NCBI GenBank assembly: GCA_027920525.1
Contig: CP115858.1
Coordinates: 2,976,001 to 3,040,000, forward strand
Source of the DNA: Chryseobacterium daecheongense
GTDB taxonomy: Bacteria > Bacteroidota > Bacteroidia > Flavobacteriales > Weeksellaceae
Reading direction: 5' to 3'
DNA: 64,000 bases
Made by a program: the position numbers and the translations under genes. Numbering within the stretch: position 1 is the first letter of the stretch; every line of letters begins with the position of its first letter. This document shows positions 52,390-62,053 of the stretch, piece after piece. The notes under the pieces are model-generated. The model saw only the letters and a list, made by a program, of their open reading frames with translations, was not told where the DNA came from and searched no databases.

Positions 52390-54837
52390 TTAGTCTTTTA
52401 TATAAATCCGTTTCACCCGAGGCGAAATGGAGGTTAATACTTCGTAAGTGATGGTTTTGCAGTAATCTGCGAATTCTTTTAAACTTGGCTTTGCATTAAA
52501 AATAGTCACTGTATCACCTTCTTCTACATTAGGAATGTGATCTACATTGATCATCATCATATCCATACAGATACTTCCGACGATAGGAGCTAATGTTTTG
52601 TGTATTCCTACATTACCTATCTGATTTCCGATTAGTCTTGGAATTCCATCCGCATACCCTACAGGTATAGTAGCTATTTTTGTACGGTGATCTGTTTTAT
52701 ATCTTCTGCTGTAGCCAATGGATTCTCCGTTTTCTACATTCGATATTTGAGAAATGACTGTTTTAAAACTAACCGTTGATTGCAGCTGTTTTTGTATTTC
52801 ACTATTTGGTGATTCACCTAACATTCCGATCCCAATTCTTACCATATCATACTGGTATTCAGAATAGTTTGTTATTCCTGATGAATTCAGGATGTGTCTT
52901 ATCGGCTGATATCCCAACTTTTCGATCAGGTATCCGGAATTTTTTTCAAAAGTATCGAACTGGTTTAAAGTAAATTCTCTTTCATCCGGCATATCAGAAG
53001 AAGAAAGGTGCGTCATGATACTCTGAACCCGGACATTCATATTTTTTAAGTTTTCACTTAATTGATCCAGTTCAAAACCTTTAAAACCAAGACGATGCAT
53101 ACCTGTTTCCAGTTTAATGTGAATAGGGAATTTTTGATCGTATCCTGATTTCTGAACCGCATCATTAAATAGTTCCAGCACCCTGAAGCTGTAAATTTCA
53201 GGTTCCAGGTTGTATTGTATGATAGCATCATAGCTATGCTGAGCTGCATTCATTACTACAATAGGAGTTGTAATTCCCTTTTTTCGGAGCTCTACTCCTT
53301 CATCAGTGTACGCTACACCAAGATAATCGATATGATGGTGCTGCAGAAATTCCGATATTTCATAGCTTCCTAATCCGTATGCATTTGCTTTTACCATTGC
53401 CATTACTTTGGTTTCAGGTTTTAGCAGGGATTTGTGATAATTAATATTGTGAAGAATCGCATTTAAATTGATCTCAAGAACAGTATCATGTTTTCTGAGT
53501 TCAAGGATATCTTTAAGCCTTTCTATCTCGAATTTTCTCGCACCTTTTAACAGGATAATCTGATTTTCAATATCTGTAAGGTGTTTGCTTTCAATTAATT
53601 CCTGAGTATTAATGAAAGTAAAAGTTTTAGATTTAAAAAGATGGCTGAATGCAGTAATTTCATTTCCGACAAGGAACAGAGAGTCAAAATTCTGTTCATT
53701 GACAAGTTCAGAAACTTCCTCATACAATTCCTGTGAATTCGAATTTACTCCTACAATATCTGTTAAAACCAAAGATTTTTTCGGCTTATTATATTCGTTC
53801 AGGAACTGCAGTGCAGTTTTCAGGGAATCAAGATCAAGATTAAAGGAATCGTTAATAATGATGTTATTTTTATTTCCCTCAATAGCTTCAAGCCTCATTT
53901 CAATAGTCTTCAAGGCATTGATCTTTTCGACAATTTTATTATTGTCGATATTCAACTCCTTTAAAACGGCAATAAGAGCCATGGCATTGGTTAAAGTGGC
54001 TTCATCCCTTTGGTGTACAGGAAAACTTATTTCATCATTAAAGTACTGTACAATTATATTTTCTTCTCTTGAAATATTACTTTTAATAAATACCTGATTA
54101 TTATCTCTAAAGCCATAGGAAATCAATTTTTTAGAAGCGTATAATGTTTTTATTTTCTGATCAACAAGGGAATTGTCACCATTGTAAATGATAACCCCGG
54201 AATCTTTAAAAAGTTTGATCTTTTCATTAATTAAGGCCTCTTCGGAATCGAAATTTGCAGCGTGAGCGGTTCCAATATGAGTAAGAAGTCCAATTTCGGG
54301 GCTGAAAATATCCTCCAGTTTTTCCATTTCATGAGGTTTGGAAATTCCAACCTCAAAGATCCCAAGCTCATAGGAATTGTTGATCTGAAGTAAAGAAAGG
54401 GGAAGACCGATCTGTGAATTGAAGCTTTTAGGGCTCTTTACAGTGGAGAACTCATTCCAAAGACACTGATATAACCATTCTTTTAAAATAGTTTTCCCGT
54501 TACTTCCGGTAATTCCGATGGATTTCAGATGAGAATGTTCAAAATGATATTTGGCCAGCTTTTGAAGAAAGTCAACAGAATTGCTGACGATGATCCACGT
54601 TATATTTTCAAACTGAGGATACTGATGTTCGGAAATAATAATTTTTATACCTCTGTCAATCGCCGATTCAATGAATTTTTCACCAGAATTTTTTTGGGTA
54701 TTAATAGCTATAAATGCAGTGTTTTTAATGGAATAGATGATTCTGCTGTCAAAAGCAATATTTTTGATGATGGCATTACCATCTCCGATTACTTTTGAAT
54801 TGGTGATATGTGCAATTTGGTCTGCTGTATAGTTCAT
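52390..54837 (-). CDS. murF-alr: Bifunctional MurF ligase / alanine racemase
   Basis: An 815-residue fusion. The N-terminal half (about 1-450) is MurF, adding D-Ala-D-Ala to UDP-MurNAc-tripeptide, with the ATP loop ITGSNGKTILKEWLYQ (about 107-122). The C-terminal half (about 450-815) is alanine racemase with the PLP Lys motif MVKANAYGLGSYE, a later Tyr in IGYSRRYKTDHRT and the C-terminal CMDMMMINVDHIPNVEEGDT. The fusion is known in Bacteroidota and channels D-Ala into peptidoglycan synthesis. The gene starts 185 nt from tdk and ends 4 nt from the patatin gene. Confidence 0.96.
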   Translation of the reverse strand: MNYTADQIAHITNSKVIGDGNAIIKNIAFDSRIIYSIKNTAFIAINTQKNSGEKFIESAIDRGIKIIISEHQYPQFENITWIIVSNSVDFLQKLAKYHFEHSHLKSIGITGSNGKTILKEWLYQCLWNEFSTVKSPKSFNSQIGLPLSLLQINNSYELGIFEVGISKPHEMEKLEDIFSPEIGLLTHIGTAHAANFDSEEALINEKIKLFKDSGVIIYNGDNSLVDQKIKTLYASKKLISYGFRDNNQVFIKSNISREENIIVQYFNDEISFPVHQRDEATLTNAMALIAVLKELNIDNNKIVEKINALKTIEMRLEAIEGNKNNIIINDSFNLDLDSLKTALQFLNEYNKPKKSLVLTDIVGVNSNSQELYEEVSELVNEQNFDSLFLVGNEITAFSHLFKSKTFTFINTQELIESKHLTDIENQIILLKGARKFEIERLKDILELRKHDTVLEINLNAILHNINYHKSLLKPETKVMAMVKANAYGLGSYEISEFLQHHHIDYLGVAYTDEGVELRKKGITTPIVVMNAAQHSYDAIIQYNLEPEIYSFRVLELFNDAVQKSGYDQKFPIHIKLETGMHRLGFKGFELDQLSENLKNMNVRVQSIMTHLSSSDMPDEREFTLNQFDTFEKNSGYLIEKLGYQPIRHILNSSGITNYSEYQYDMVRIGIGMLGESPNSEIQKQLQSTVSFKTVISQISNVENGESIGYSRRYKTDHRTKIATIPVGYADGIPRLIGNQIGNVGIHKTLAPIVGSICMDMMMINVDHIPNVEEGDTVTIFNAKPSLKEFADYCKTITYEVLTSISPRVKRIYIKD

Positions 54838-55022
54838 TGGTGCTCTTTCTTCTCTTTGTGAGGAAACTGCAAAGGTGTAAAATTACAAAATCAAAGAATC
54901 TGAAAATTGTAAAAAGGTTCCGGTAGGTTTTTAAAACTACAAGAAAAGCCAATTTTACAATTCAACAGTTTAATGACTTTACAACTTTGTCTTTTCAGCG
55001 TTTCCGCCAATATATATTTTAA

Positions 55023-55613
55023 TTATTTCTTCTTTTTTAACAGGACTTCATCAATAAAGACTCTTCTGCTTACCGCTTCGTAACTTTCCGTTTCTCCGAG
55101 CTCTACCAGATTATCTCCCTGAGATGTTCTCATCGAGTAATTGGCAAGATTCCCTGTTCTTTTGCAAATAGCATGAACTTTGGTTACATATTCCGCAGTT
55201 GCCATAAGATTAGGCATCGGCCCAAACGGACGTCCTAAAAAGTCCATATCCAATCCTGCAATAACAACTCTTATACCGCTATTTGCCAATTCATTAGCAA
55301 TTTCAACAATGCTTTCATCAAAAAATTGTGCTTCATCAATTCCCACCACATCACAATTAGAACCCAATAAGAGAATTTCGTTTGGGTTTTCTACTGCTGT
55401 ACTCCGAATTTTATTCTTATTATGTGAGACCACATCTTCTTCAGAATATCTTGTATCCGTTTTCGGTTTAAAAATTTCCACATTTTGCCCTGCCATTTCT
55501 GCTCTTCTCAGCCTTCTGATCAACTCTTCGGTTTTTCCGGAAAACATTGAGCCACAAATAACTTCCATCCAACCGCTTTGTTTGGAGTGATTAATTGTAT
55601 TTTCTAAAAACAT
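55023..55613 (-). CDS. tdk: Thymidine kinase
   Basis: Thymidine kinase phosphorylates thymidine for salvage. The 196-residue protein has the P-loop GSMFSGKTEEL (22-32), the DEAQFF motif (about 94-99) and the lasso region PNLMATAEYVTKVHAICKRT. The zinc-binding Cys set of the family is only partly kept (CKRTGN), so the structural zinc may be missing. A -7 box (TACTTTTG on the minus strand, 55643-55650) lies 29 nt upstream. Confidence 0.94.
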   Translation of the reverse strand: MFLENTINHSKQSGWMEVICGSMFSGKTEELIRRLRRAEMAGQNVEIFKPKTDTRYSEEDVVSHNKNKIRSTAVENPNEILLLGSNCDVVGIDEAQFFDESIVEIANELANSGIRVVIAGLDMDFLGRPFGPMPNLMATAEYVTKVHAICKRTGNLANYSMRTSQGDNLVELGETESYEAVSRRVFIDEVLLKKKK

Positions 55614-55642
55614 TTGTTAAATTAGCCGTAATATTTTAACAT

Positions 55643-55650
55643 CAAAAGTA
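55643..55650 (-). promoter_or_regulatory. -7 promoter box of tdk
   Basis: TACTTTTG on the minus strand matches TAnnTTTG, in the gap to the divergent acidic-repeat gene. Confidence 0.4.
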
Positions 55651-55674
55651 CGCAATTTTTAACAAGAATCTTAT

Positions 55675-57075
55675 ATGCAGAATATCCAAGATTTAAAGGA
55701 AAAAATTTTTTTCGAATCCAAGAATATCATCGATATACTGGAAAAAATAAATAACGTGGATGAATTACTTTCCAAGCAGGATCTTGTGGATGAACTTGCT
55801 AATAGGATTTCTTTTTTAAGAATGGTAGAGAAAAATATTGAATATTTTATCCCCCATACTTCATCACAGAGTTCGGAAAGTCCAAACCATACATCTTCTG
55901 TACAGAAAGAATTTGAAAATCAGGATTCAAATCACGAAGTGACGGAAGAGGAAGCGATTTTCAATAACGAGCTGAATGAAATTGATGAAAATGAAGGGAT
56001 GGAATATGATGATGAACAGGCGGATGAAAACGGGACTGAACAGGAGGAAATATTCAATAATCAATTGACAGAAATAGTTGAAAATGAATACCATGAAAAT
56101 ATGGTGCATTTTGCTGAAGAAAAAGCTGCTGATCTTAAAGCGGAAGAATCGTTTGATGATCCGATAGAGGAAGAAGTAATTTTTACCAACCAGCTGAATG
56201 AGATTAATGAATTTGAAAATGAGCCTTCTGATTATCAGGAATCTAGTAATAACTCCTTTGACGAAGAAGAAAATATTCAGAATAGCATAGAAAACGATGA
56301 AGCGACAGACAGGGCAAAAGCTTTCATAAATGATACCAGCAATTTTTCTGAGGTGAATGAAAAAATCCCTAGTATTTTTGACACAGAGGTTTTGGAAGAT
56401 GATGAAATGCTAATAGAAGAGGTTGATTCACAGTTTATTTCTTCTAATATTTCAATAGAGCAGGGAGAAATGGCAATGGAAACGTCTAATGTTGAAAATA
56501 TTGTTACAGAGATTAAAAGCGATGCTCAGACCGAAGAAAAGAGGGAAGAACAAACAGCTTCAGAGGAAAATAACAAGAGAAAAATCGTTGATATAGATCA
56601 TGGGTACCATGATCCTGAAAAGGAAAGACATCCTTCTGACGAAAGTTTTGAAAATCTGGATGCCTATAATCAGGAGAAGAAAATCAAGCTTGCTAATATC
56701 AAGGGACTTAAATCCATTCAATCACTGTTTGATGATGACCCGTTAGAGAGGGAAATTTCGAAGAAAAAGACTGAAACAAACATCAAAGAAGACAGTGGAA
56801 GTTTGCTTAAAACGAATATTCCAACGAATTTTATGGAGGCTGAGAAGTCAAAGCCTGAATTTAAATTGGATCTCAATGACAGAATTGCATTTTCAAAAAT
56901 GCTTTTTGACGGAAGCCAGTCCGAGCTTAATGAGGTAATTTTCGAATTGAACAGCTTCAGAACACTGGAAGAAGCAAAAGAGTATTTAAGTGATTTGTAT
57001 TACTCCAAAAACTGGAGAAAAGTAGATGAATATGCCCAGAGGTTATGGGTACTGGTGGAAAATAAATTTTTATAA
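55675..57075 (+). CDS. Acidic repeat-containing protein
   Basis: A 466-residue, very acidic protein without signal peptide. A coiled N terminus (1-60) is followed by three copies of a motif EExIFxNxLxEIxE at about 91-107, 122-138 and 165-181, then a long low-complexity acidic part. The last 70 residues form a globular-looking domain beginning LNDRIAFSKMLFDGSQSELN and ending RVDEYA/QRLWVLVENKFL-like sequence. The C-terminal domain seems conserved in Bacteroidota upstream of rsmI, but the function is unknown. The gene ends 8 nt before rsmI, so they are co-transcribed. Confidence 0.75.
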   Translation: MQNIQDLKEKIFFESKNIIDILEKINNVDELLSKQDLVDELANRISFLRMVEKNIEYFIPHTSSQSSESPNHTSSVQKEFENQDSNHEVTEEEAIFNNELNEIDENEGMEYDDEQADENGTEQEEIFNNQLTEIVENEYHENMVHFAEEKAADLKAEESFDDPIEEEVIFTNQLNEINEFENEPSDYQESSNNSFDEEENIQNSIENDEATDRAKAFINDTSNFSEVNEKIPSIFDTEVLEDDEMLIEEVDSQFISSNISIEQGEMAMETSNVENIVTEIKSDAQTEEKREEQTASEENNKRKIVDIDHGYHDPEKERHPSDESFENLDAYNQEKKIKLANIKGLKSIQSLFDDDPLEREISKKKTETNIKEDSGSLLKTNIPTNFMEAEKSKPEFKLDLNDRIAFSKMLFDGSQSELNEVIFELNSFRTLEEAKEYLSDLYYSKNWRKVDEYAQRLWVLVENKFL

Positions 57076-57083
57076 TTCTAATT

Positions 57084-57758
57084 TTGAGCGGAACCCTATA
57101 TTTTGTTCCTACACCTGTAGGAAATTTGGAAGATATGACCTTCAGAGCAGTAAATGTACTGAAAGAAGTGGATTACATTTTATGTGAAGATACAAGAACA
57201 TCCGGTGTTCTTTTAAAACATTTTGAGATTTCTAAACCTTTAAAATCTTATCACCTGCATAATGAACATCAGGCAACAGAAAAGGTAATTTCAGACCTTA
57301 AAAGTGGCCAGAATGTAGCCATAATTACTGATGCCGGTACACCTGGAATTTCTGATCCCGGATATTTATTGGGAAAAGCGGGAGCTGATCATCATATTGA
57401 AATGATCTGTCTACCTGGTGCTACAGCATTTGTTCCTGCTCTTGTGGTATCCGGGCTCCCGAATAATGAATTTTTATTTGCCGGGTTTCTTCCCCAGAAA
57501 AAGGGCAGACAAACGAAGTTGAAGCAACTTGCTGAAGAGAAAAAGACAATCGTTTTATATGAGAGTCCTCACAAAATAAACACAACACTGGAACAGATCA
57601 AAAAGTTCTTCGGTGAGCATACAAAAGTAAGCCTGAGCCGGGAGATCTCCAAGAAATTTGAAGAGACTAAAAGAGGAACTATCAATGAATTAATTGAATT
57701 TTCCAAAAGTAAAACTTTAAAAGGAGAAATTGTTCTTATCGTGAATAATTCTATTTAA
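57084..57758 (+). CDS. rsmI: 16S rRNA (cytidine(1402)-2'-O)-methyltransferase
   Basis: RsmI 2'-O-methylates C1402 in the 16S rRNA decoding site. The 224-residue protein has the family motif YFVPTPVGNLEDMTFRAV (5-22), CEDTRTSG, the SAM-binding ITDAGTPGISDPGY (about 78-91) and the C-terminal TRGTINEL-like KRGTINELIEF. It starts with TTG at 57084 (SGTLYFVPTP), and no suitable ATG is near. The next gene begins right at its stop, with no gap. Confidence 0.96.
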   Translation: MSGTLYFVPTPVGNLEDMTFRAVNVLKEVDYILCEDTRTSGVLLKHFEISKPLKSYHLHNEHQATEKVISDLKSGQNVAIITDAGTPGISDPGYLLGKAGADHHIEMICLPGATAFVPALVVSGLPNNEFLFAGFLPQKKGRQTKLKQLAEEKKTIVLYESPHKINTTLEQIKKFFGEHTKVSLSREISKKFEETKRGTINELIEFSKSKTLKGEIVLIVNNSI

Positions 57759-59231
57759 TTGAAAAAGCTATTTTTTATACTACTTTCATCGGCTTGTATC
57801 GCGCAGCAAACCGATCAATATAAACAGATCTTATTATCAAAACAATTGGGTAAAGAAGTACGCCTTTACTCAAAAGGCTATGGAATAATTTCTGAGGCAG
57901 GAAAATCAGGCATTATAGATTCCCTTGGAACTGTTACAGCCGCTTTCCCATATAAAAATGAGATCTCCAGGTTAGCCAGGGAAAGGTTTATATTAAAGGT
58001 TAAAGAAGGTTCTTCCAATGGAAAAATGGCTTTAATTGATACCAAAGGAAACCAGCTGATCCCCCTGGATAATTTTAAATTCAGAACTTGGGAGAACAAA
58101 GAAAGGCTTATTTATTCTAAAGGCGGAAAGGACTGTCTTTATGATTACAACGGAAAACAGATCATCCCTTTTTCTGATAAAATTGAGTTTGCCAACGAAA
58201 AGAGACTTTTTGTAAAAACAGAAAAGGTATGGAAGATTTATGATTTTGATGGTCGCCTGGTTTCTGACAGGGAATTTGATGAAAATCTGCATTTTTACAA
58301 AGGAAGGGTTTATGTCATTACAGGATTCAGAAAAGGAGAGGTGATTGATGAGAATGGTAAGACAATCAGCTCTATTTCGGATCATTATATTGATGGAATT
58401 GTTTCTTACCCTTTTATGGTGACCAAAAATATCCCCAAAGATAAATATGGAATTATAGATGCCCAGGAAAATGTTCTTGCGGAGGAAATTTATGACCAGG
58501 CTTTTGTAGGAACTGAATACATTTATCTTAAAAAGGATGATAAAGTAAGCATCTTTTCTAAAAAAGAGAAAAAAGTATACTCAACGGATTTTGAATATGT
58601 GAATCATTTATTCGGAGGTTTATTCAGGACTGTTCCTGAACATAAAAATCCTAAAGTTGCGGTAATTATGACTAATGGTGAAATCGTACTGCCACAAGAG
58701 TATGATGATGTGGATGCCTTGAAAATTGCGGGAGATCATTTTATGTATCTCCGGAAAAACAATACCGAAACACTTTTGGATAAAAATTTAAAAAATGTTT
58801 TGGAGGAGGGGTATGATATAGAAAAAATATTTGCCAATTATCTGATTGTTAAGAAAGATAATAAATTTTATAGATTTTCACCCAAAGACAAGCAGTATAA
58901 AGAATTAGCAGATGTTGTTTCCATAAAACCTTTTGAAATTTTACCCGGATTGATCTACAAAAATAAAGAAGATAAATACGGAATGCTTGATGAAACCGGA
59001 AAAGAGGTAATTCCTGCCATCTACGACGATATGGTCACTTTTCTTTCTGCCAAAGAGATGGTTGTAAAAAAGAATGGTAAATTCGGTGTTACCAATCATA
59101 AGAATGAACCTCTTAAAGAGGTTGTGTACGATAGCTATTCTTCTGATAGAAAAGGATTAAAACTTATCAAAGGAAAGAATTCCGAATATTTGTATTTTAC
59201 TCATTCAGAGGATAAAACTGCTTGGGATTAA
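57759..59231 (+). CDS. WG-repeat secreted protein
   Basis: A 490-residue protein with a signal peptide (KKLFFILLSSACIAQ) and repeated WG-type units: KYGIIDAQENVLAEEIYDQA, KYGMLDETGKEVIPAIYDDM, KFGVTNHKNEPLKEVVYDSY and others. They form a beta-rich array. WG-repeat proteins are surface or periplasmic proteins of uncertain role. It begins with TTG immediately after the rsmI stop (TAATTG), so translation is probably coupled, and the export signal argues that this start is real. No terminator was found before fabG. Confidence 0.87.
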   Translation: MKKLFFILLSSACIAQQTDQYKQILLSKQLGKEVRLYSKGYGIISEAGKSGIIDSLGTVTAAFPYKNEISRLARERFILKVKEGSSNGKMALIDTKGNQLIPLDNFKFRTWENKERLIYSKGGKDCLYDYNGKQIIPFSDKIEFANEKRLFVKTEKVWKIYDFDGRLVSDREFDENLHFYKGRVYVITGFRKGEVIDENGKTISSISDHYIDGIVSYPFMVTKNIPKDKYGIIDAQENVLAEEIYDQAFVGTEYIYLKKDDKVSIFSKKEKKVYSTDFEYVNHLFGGLFRTVPEHKNPKVAVIMTNGEIVLPQEYDDVDALKIAGDHFMYLRKNNTETLLDKNLKNVLEEGYDIEKIFANYLIVKKDNKFYRFSPKDKQYKELADVVSIKPFEILPGLIYKNKEDKYGMLDETGKEVIPAIYDDMVTFLSAKEMVVKKNGKFGVTNHKNEPLKEVVYDSYSSDRKGLKLIKGKNSEYLYFTHSEDKTAWD

Positions 59232-59306
59232 TTGCATACTAACCAAAAAGAACGGGAAATATTGAAGTAATTTGCAATTAATAATGCGTTGAATAACAAA
59301 TTATAA

Positions 59307-59314
59307 TATCTTTG
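59307..59314 (+). promoter_or_regulatory. -7 promoter box of fabG
   Basis: TATCTTTG matches TAnnTTTG, 85 nt before the fabG ATG. The leader is longer than for the other genes here. Confidence 0.45.
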
Positions 59315-59399
59315 CGGCTGTTTATTTACAAAAATAAATATCTTAAATTAGCCGTCAATCAACAGGTTAGAAAACAGAAAGAAAATAATTGTCATAGAT

Positions 59400-60143
59400 A
59401 TGAAACTATTAGAAGGAAAGGTAGCGCTAATTACGGGAGCTACAAGAGGGATCGGAAAAGGAATTGCTGAAGTTTTTGCTCAACACGGAGCAAAAGTAGC
59501 ATTTACTTATGCCGGTTCTGTAGACAAAGCAAAAGAATTGGAAGCAACTTTAAGTTCTGTAACTCAGATCAAAGGGTATCAATCAGACGCATCGGATTAT
59601 GATGCTGCTCAAAAATTAGTGGACGATGTAATGGCTGATTTTGGTAACATCGATATTTTGGTCAACAATGCTGGGATCACCAGAGATAATTTATTGCTGA
59701 GAATGTCTAAAGACGATTGGGATACCATTATCAAAGTAAACCTTGATTCTGTATTCAACCTTACAAAGGCGGTTATTAAGCCTATGATGAAAGCAAAAGC
59801 AGGATCTATTATCAATATGACTTCGGTAGTAGGAGTGAAAGGAAACGGAGGACAATCCAATTATGCTGCTTCAAAGGCAGGAGTGATTGGCTTTACAAAG
59901 TCTATTGCTTTGGAATTAGGTTCAAGAAACATCCGTTGCAATGCTATTGCTCCCGGATTTATCGAAACTGAAATGACGGCTTCGTTAGATGAGAAAACCC
60001 TGAAAGCATGGAGAGACGGAATTCCAATGAAAAGAGGAGGACAGCCTCAGGATGTTGCTAATGCATGTGTATTTTTAGGAAGCGAAATGTCAACTTATAT
60101 CACAGGACAAACCTTACATGTTGACGGAGGAATGCTGACATAG
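59400..60143 (+). CDS. fabG: 3-oxoacyl-ACP reductase
   Basis: FabG is the NADPH-dependent beta-ketoacyl-ACP reductase of fatty acid elongation. The 247-residue protein has the cofactor motif TGATRGIGKGIA (12-23), NNAGITRDNLLLRM (about 86-99), the catalytic Ser in NMTSVVG and YAASKAG (about 152-158), and a GGQPQDVANACVFLGSE C-terminal segment. All are typical. It is a single gene with its own promoter box and a strong bidirectional terminator. Confidence 0.95.
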   Translation: MKLLEGKVALITGATRGIGKGIAEVFAQHGAKVAFTYAGSVDKAKELEATLSSVTQIKGYQSDASDYDAAQKLVDDVMADFGNIDILVNNAGITRDNLLLRMSKDDWDTIIKVNLDSVFNLTKAVIKPMMKAKAGSIINMTSVVGVKGNGGQSNYAASKAGVIGFTKSIALELGSRNIRCNAIAPGFIETEMTASLDEKTLKAWRDGIPMKRGGQPQDVANACVFLGSEMSTYITGQTLHVDGGMLT

Positions 60144-60163
60144 AAAAAACTTAATTAGAAATA

Positions 60164-60192
60164 TAAAGCCGGATCAACGATCCGGCTTTTTT
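60164..60192 (+). terminator. Bidirectional terminator between fabG and guaC
   Basis: Stem AAAGCCGGATC/GATCCGGCTTT with a 3-nt loop and T runs on both strands, ending fabG and the convergent guaC. Confidence 0.9.
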
Positions 60193-60195
60193 GTT

Positions 60196-61236
60196 TTAAT
60201 CTTTAAATATCTGATTTTCCTGTTCCTGAACCCTGATGAAAGTGGTTCTTTTGGAAAGTTCTTTAAGTTTGGAAGCCCCCACATAAGTACATGTGGAGCG
60301 AACACCCCCTAAAATATCTTTTACCGTATCTGAAACGGGTCCCTTATAAGCTACTTTTACCGTCTTACCTTCCGAAGCCCGGTATTCAGCAACACCACCG
60401 GAATGCTTATCCATTGCTGTTTTTGAGCTCATCCCGTAAAAAAGCCGGTATTTCTTTCCATTTTCTTCAATCATCTCACCACCACTTTCATCGTGGCCGG
60501 CAAACATACCTCCCAACATAACGAAATCCGCACCGCCACCAAATGCTTTGGCAACATCTCCCGGTACTTTACATCCTCCATCGGCAATAATATGGCCGCC
60601 TAATCCATGAGCTGCATCAGAACACTCAATAATCGCTGAAAGCTGAGGATATCCTACTCCTGTTTTTACACGGGTAGTACATACCGAACCAGGTCCTATA
60701 CCTACTTTAATGATATCTGCACCTACTAAAAGAAGCTCTTCAACCATTTCACCCGTAACCACATTACCGGCCATAATGACTTTATCCGGGAAATTGGCCC
60801 TTGCCTGCTTTACAAAGCTTACGAAATGTTCAGAGTAACCATTGGCTACATCGATGCATAGAAACTCGATTTTTGGGTGCCTTTCGAGGATTTGTTTTAG
60901 TTTCTCCTCGTCATTCTTACCTGTTCCGGTACTCAGAGCTATATATTGATGAATACTTTCCGGCTGGTTATGCAGGAATTCATCCCATTCCTGTATGGAA
61001 TAATGTTTATGCACAGCCGTAATAATTTTATCTTTTGCCAATTCAACAGCCATTTCAAAAGTACCTACAGTGTCCATATTTGCTGCAATGATAGGTGTTC
61101 CTTTCCACTTTTTTTTTGTATGGCGAAATGTGAATTCCCTTTCCAAATCAACCTCGGACCTTGATTTTAAAGTAGATCTTTTCGGGCGGAACATTACATC
61201 CTTGAACCCTAACTTTATGTCATATTCTATACGCAT
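60196..61236 (-). CDS. guaC: GMP reductase
   Basis: GuaC converts GMP to IMP and ammonia with NADPH. The 346-residue protein shows the IMPDH/GMPR fold: the N-terminal [16 protein letters not shown], the phosphate loop [12 protein letters not shown] with catalytic Cys (about 180-191), and [20 protein letters not shown]. It lacks the CBS insert of IMPDH, which fits GMP reductase. The C-terminal [20 protein letters not shown] is also family-typical. It sits alone, convergent with fabG. Confidence 0.95.
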   Translation of the reverse strand: MRIEYDIKLGFKDVMFRPKRSTLKSRSEVDLEREFTFRHTKKKWKGTPIIAANMDTVGTFEMAVELAKDKIITAVHKHYSIQEWDEFLHNQPESIHQYIALSTGTGKNDEEKLKQILERHPKIEFLCIDVANGYSEHFVSFVKQARANFPDKVIMAGNVVTGEMVEELLLVGADIIKVGIGPGSVCTTRVKTGVGYPQLSAIIECSDAAHGLGGHIIADGGCKVPGDVAKAFGGGADFVMLGGMFAGHDESGGEMIEENGKKYRLFYGMSSKTAMDKHSGGVAEYRASEGKTVKVAYKGPVSDTVKDILGGVRSTCTYVGASKLKELSKRTTFIRVQEQENQIFKD

Positions 61237-61282
61237 TGTGATTATTTAAAATATTAAAATTAGCAAATAATATTAAATATAG

Positions 61283-61290
61283 TATTTTTG
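61283..61290 (+). promoter_or_regulatory. -7 promoter box of the Lgt-like operon
   Basis: TATTTTTG matches TAnnTTTG and ends 5 nt from the ATG. Confidence 0.45.
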
Positions 61291-61295
61291 AAAGC

Positions 61296-62051
61296 ATGGA
61301 TTTTCCTGTTACTTTTCAAATCTTTGGTAAAACAATGCTGGCGCATCCTCTTTTTGAAGCGTTGGGAATGTTCATGGGAATGCGTTATTACTTTTACCTA
61401 AAAAGAAAATCCCCGGAAAAGTTATCCTTCAATGTTTCAGCGGCGATTCTCATCGGTGCTACTGCAGGAGCTTTGATCGGGTCAAAATTGATCGGGAATC
61501 TTGAAAATCCTTACAAGCTTTTTAATGACTTCAGCTTTAAAAATATATGGTCGAATAATACGATTGTCGGAGGACTTGCCTTTGGATTGATAGGAGTGGA
61601 GCTCGCTAAGAAAATTGTGGGGCATAAGGAAAGTACGGGAGATCTGATTGTGTATCCTCTATTACTTGCCATCATCATTGGTAGGATAGGATGTTTTCTG
61701 ACCGGAATCTATGAAGAAACATATGGTCTTCCTACAGGTTCTGTTTTTGGAATGCATCTGGGGGATGGGTATTTGCGACATCCCGTAGCGCTTTACGAGA
61801 TCGCTTTCTTAATCAGCCTCTGGGTTGTTTTAAGGATTAAGCAAAGTACTGGGGAATATCCTTCCGGATATATTTTCCAGCTTTTTATGCTGAATTATTT
61901 CACATTCAGATTTTTCCTGGATTTTATTAAGCCGAGGGTTGAGCTGGTTGGAAACCTGGGAACAATTCAGATTGTGTGCATACTTGTAATTATTTATTAC
62001 ATTTTTAAAATCAAGCAGACAAAAAGTGTAAATTCACATCAAAATATTTGA
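61296..62051 (+). CDS. Lgt-like membrane protein
   Basis: A 251-residue inner-membrane protein with about seven helices, of the prolipoprotein diacylglyceryl transferase family. HPLFEALGMFMGMRYYFYL, VGGLAFGLIG, the signature GRIGCFLTGIYEETYGLPT (about 129-147) and RHPVALYE are visible. The Arg of the signature is kept (R130). The usual GRIGNFxNGE reads GRIGCFLTGI, so the catalytic-region Asn is Cys, and the His expected before the GGL segment is Val. It is thus a divergent Lgt, perhaps not a lipoprotein modifier. It precedes a small membrane protein and a radical SAM gene in one operon. Confidence 0.82.
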   Translation: MDFPVTFQIFGKTMLAHPLFEALGMFMGMRYYFYLKRKSPEKLSFNVSAAILIGATAGALIGSKLIGNLENPYKLFNDFSFKNIWSNNTIVGGLAFGLIGVELAKKIVGHKESTGDLIVYPLLLAIIIGRIGCFLTGIYEETYGLPTGSVFGMHLGDGYLRHPVALYEIAFLISLWVVLRIKQSTGEYPSGYIFQLFMLNYFTFRFFLDFIKPRVELVGNLGTIQIVCILVIIYYIFKIKQTKSVNSHQNI

Positions 62052-62053
62052 AA

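Noticed and set aside
59285..59310. Possible fifth copy of the NrtR box (ATGCGTTGAATAACAAA)
   Set aside because: Spacing and arm sequence do not match the 21-bp palindrome.
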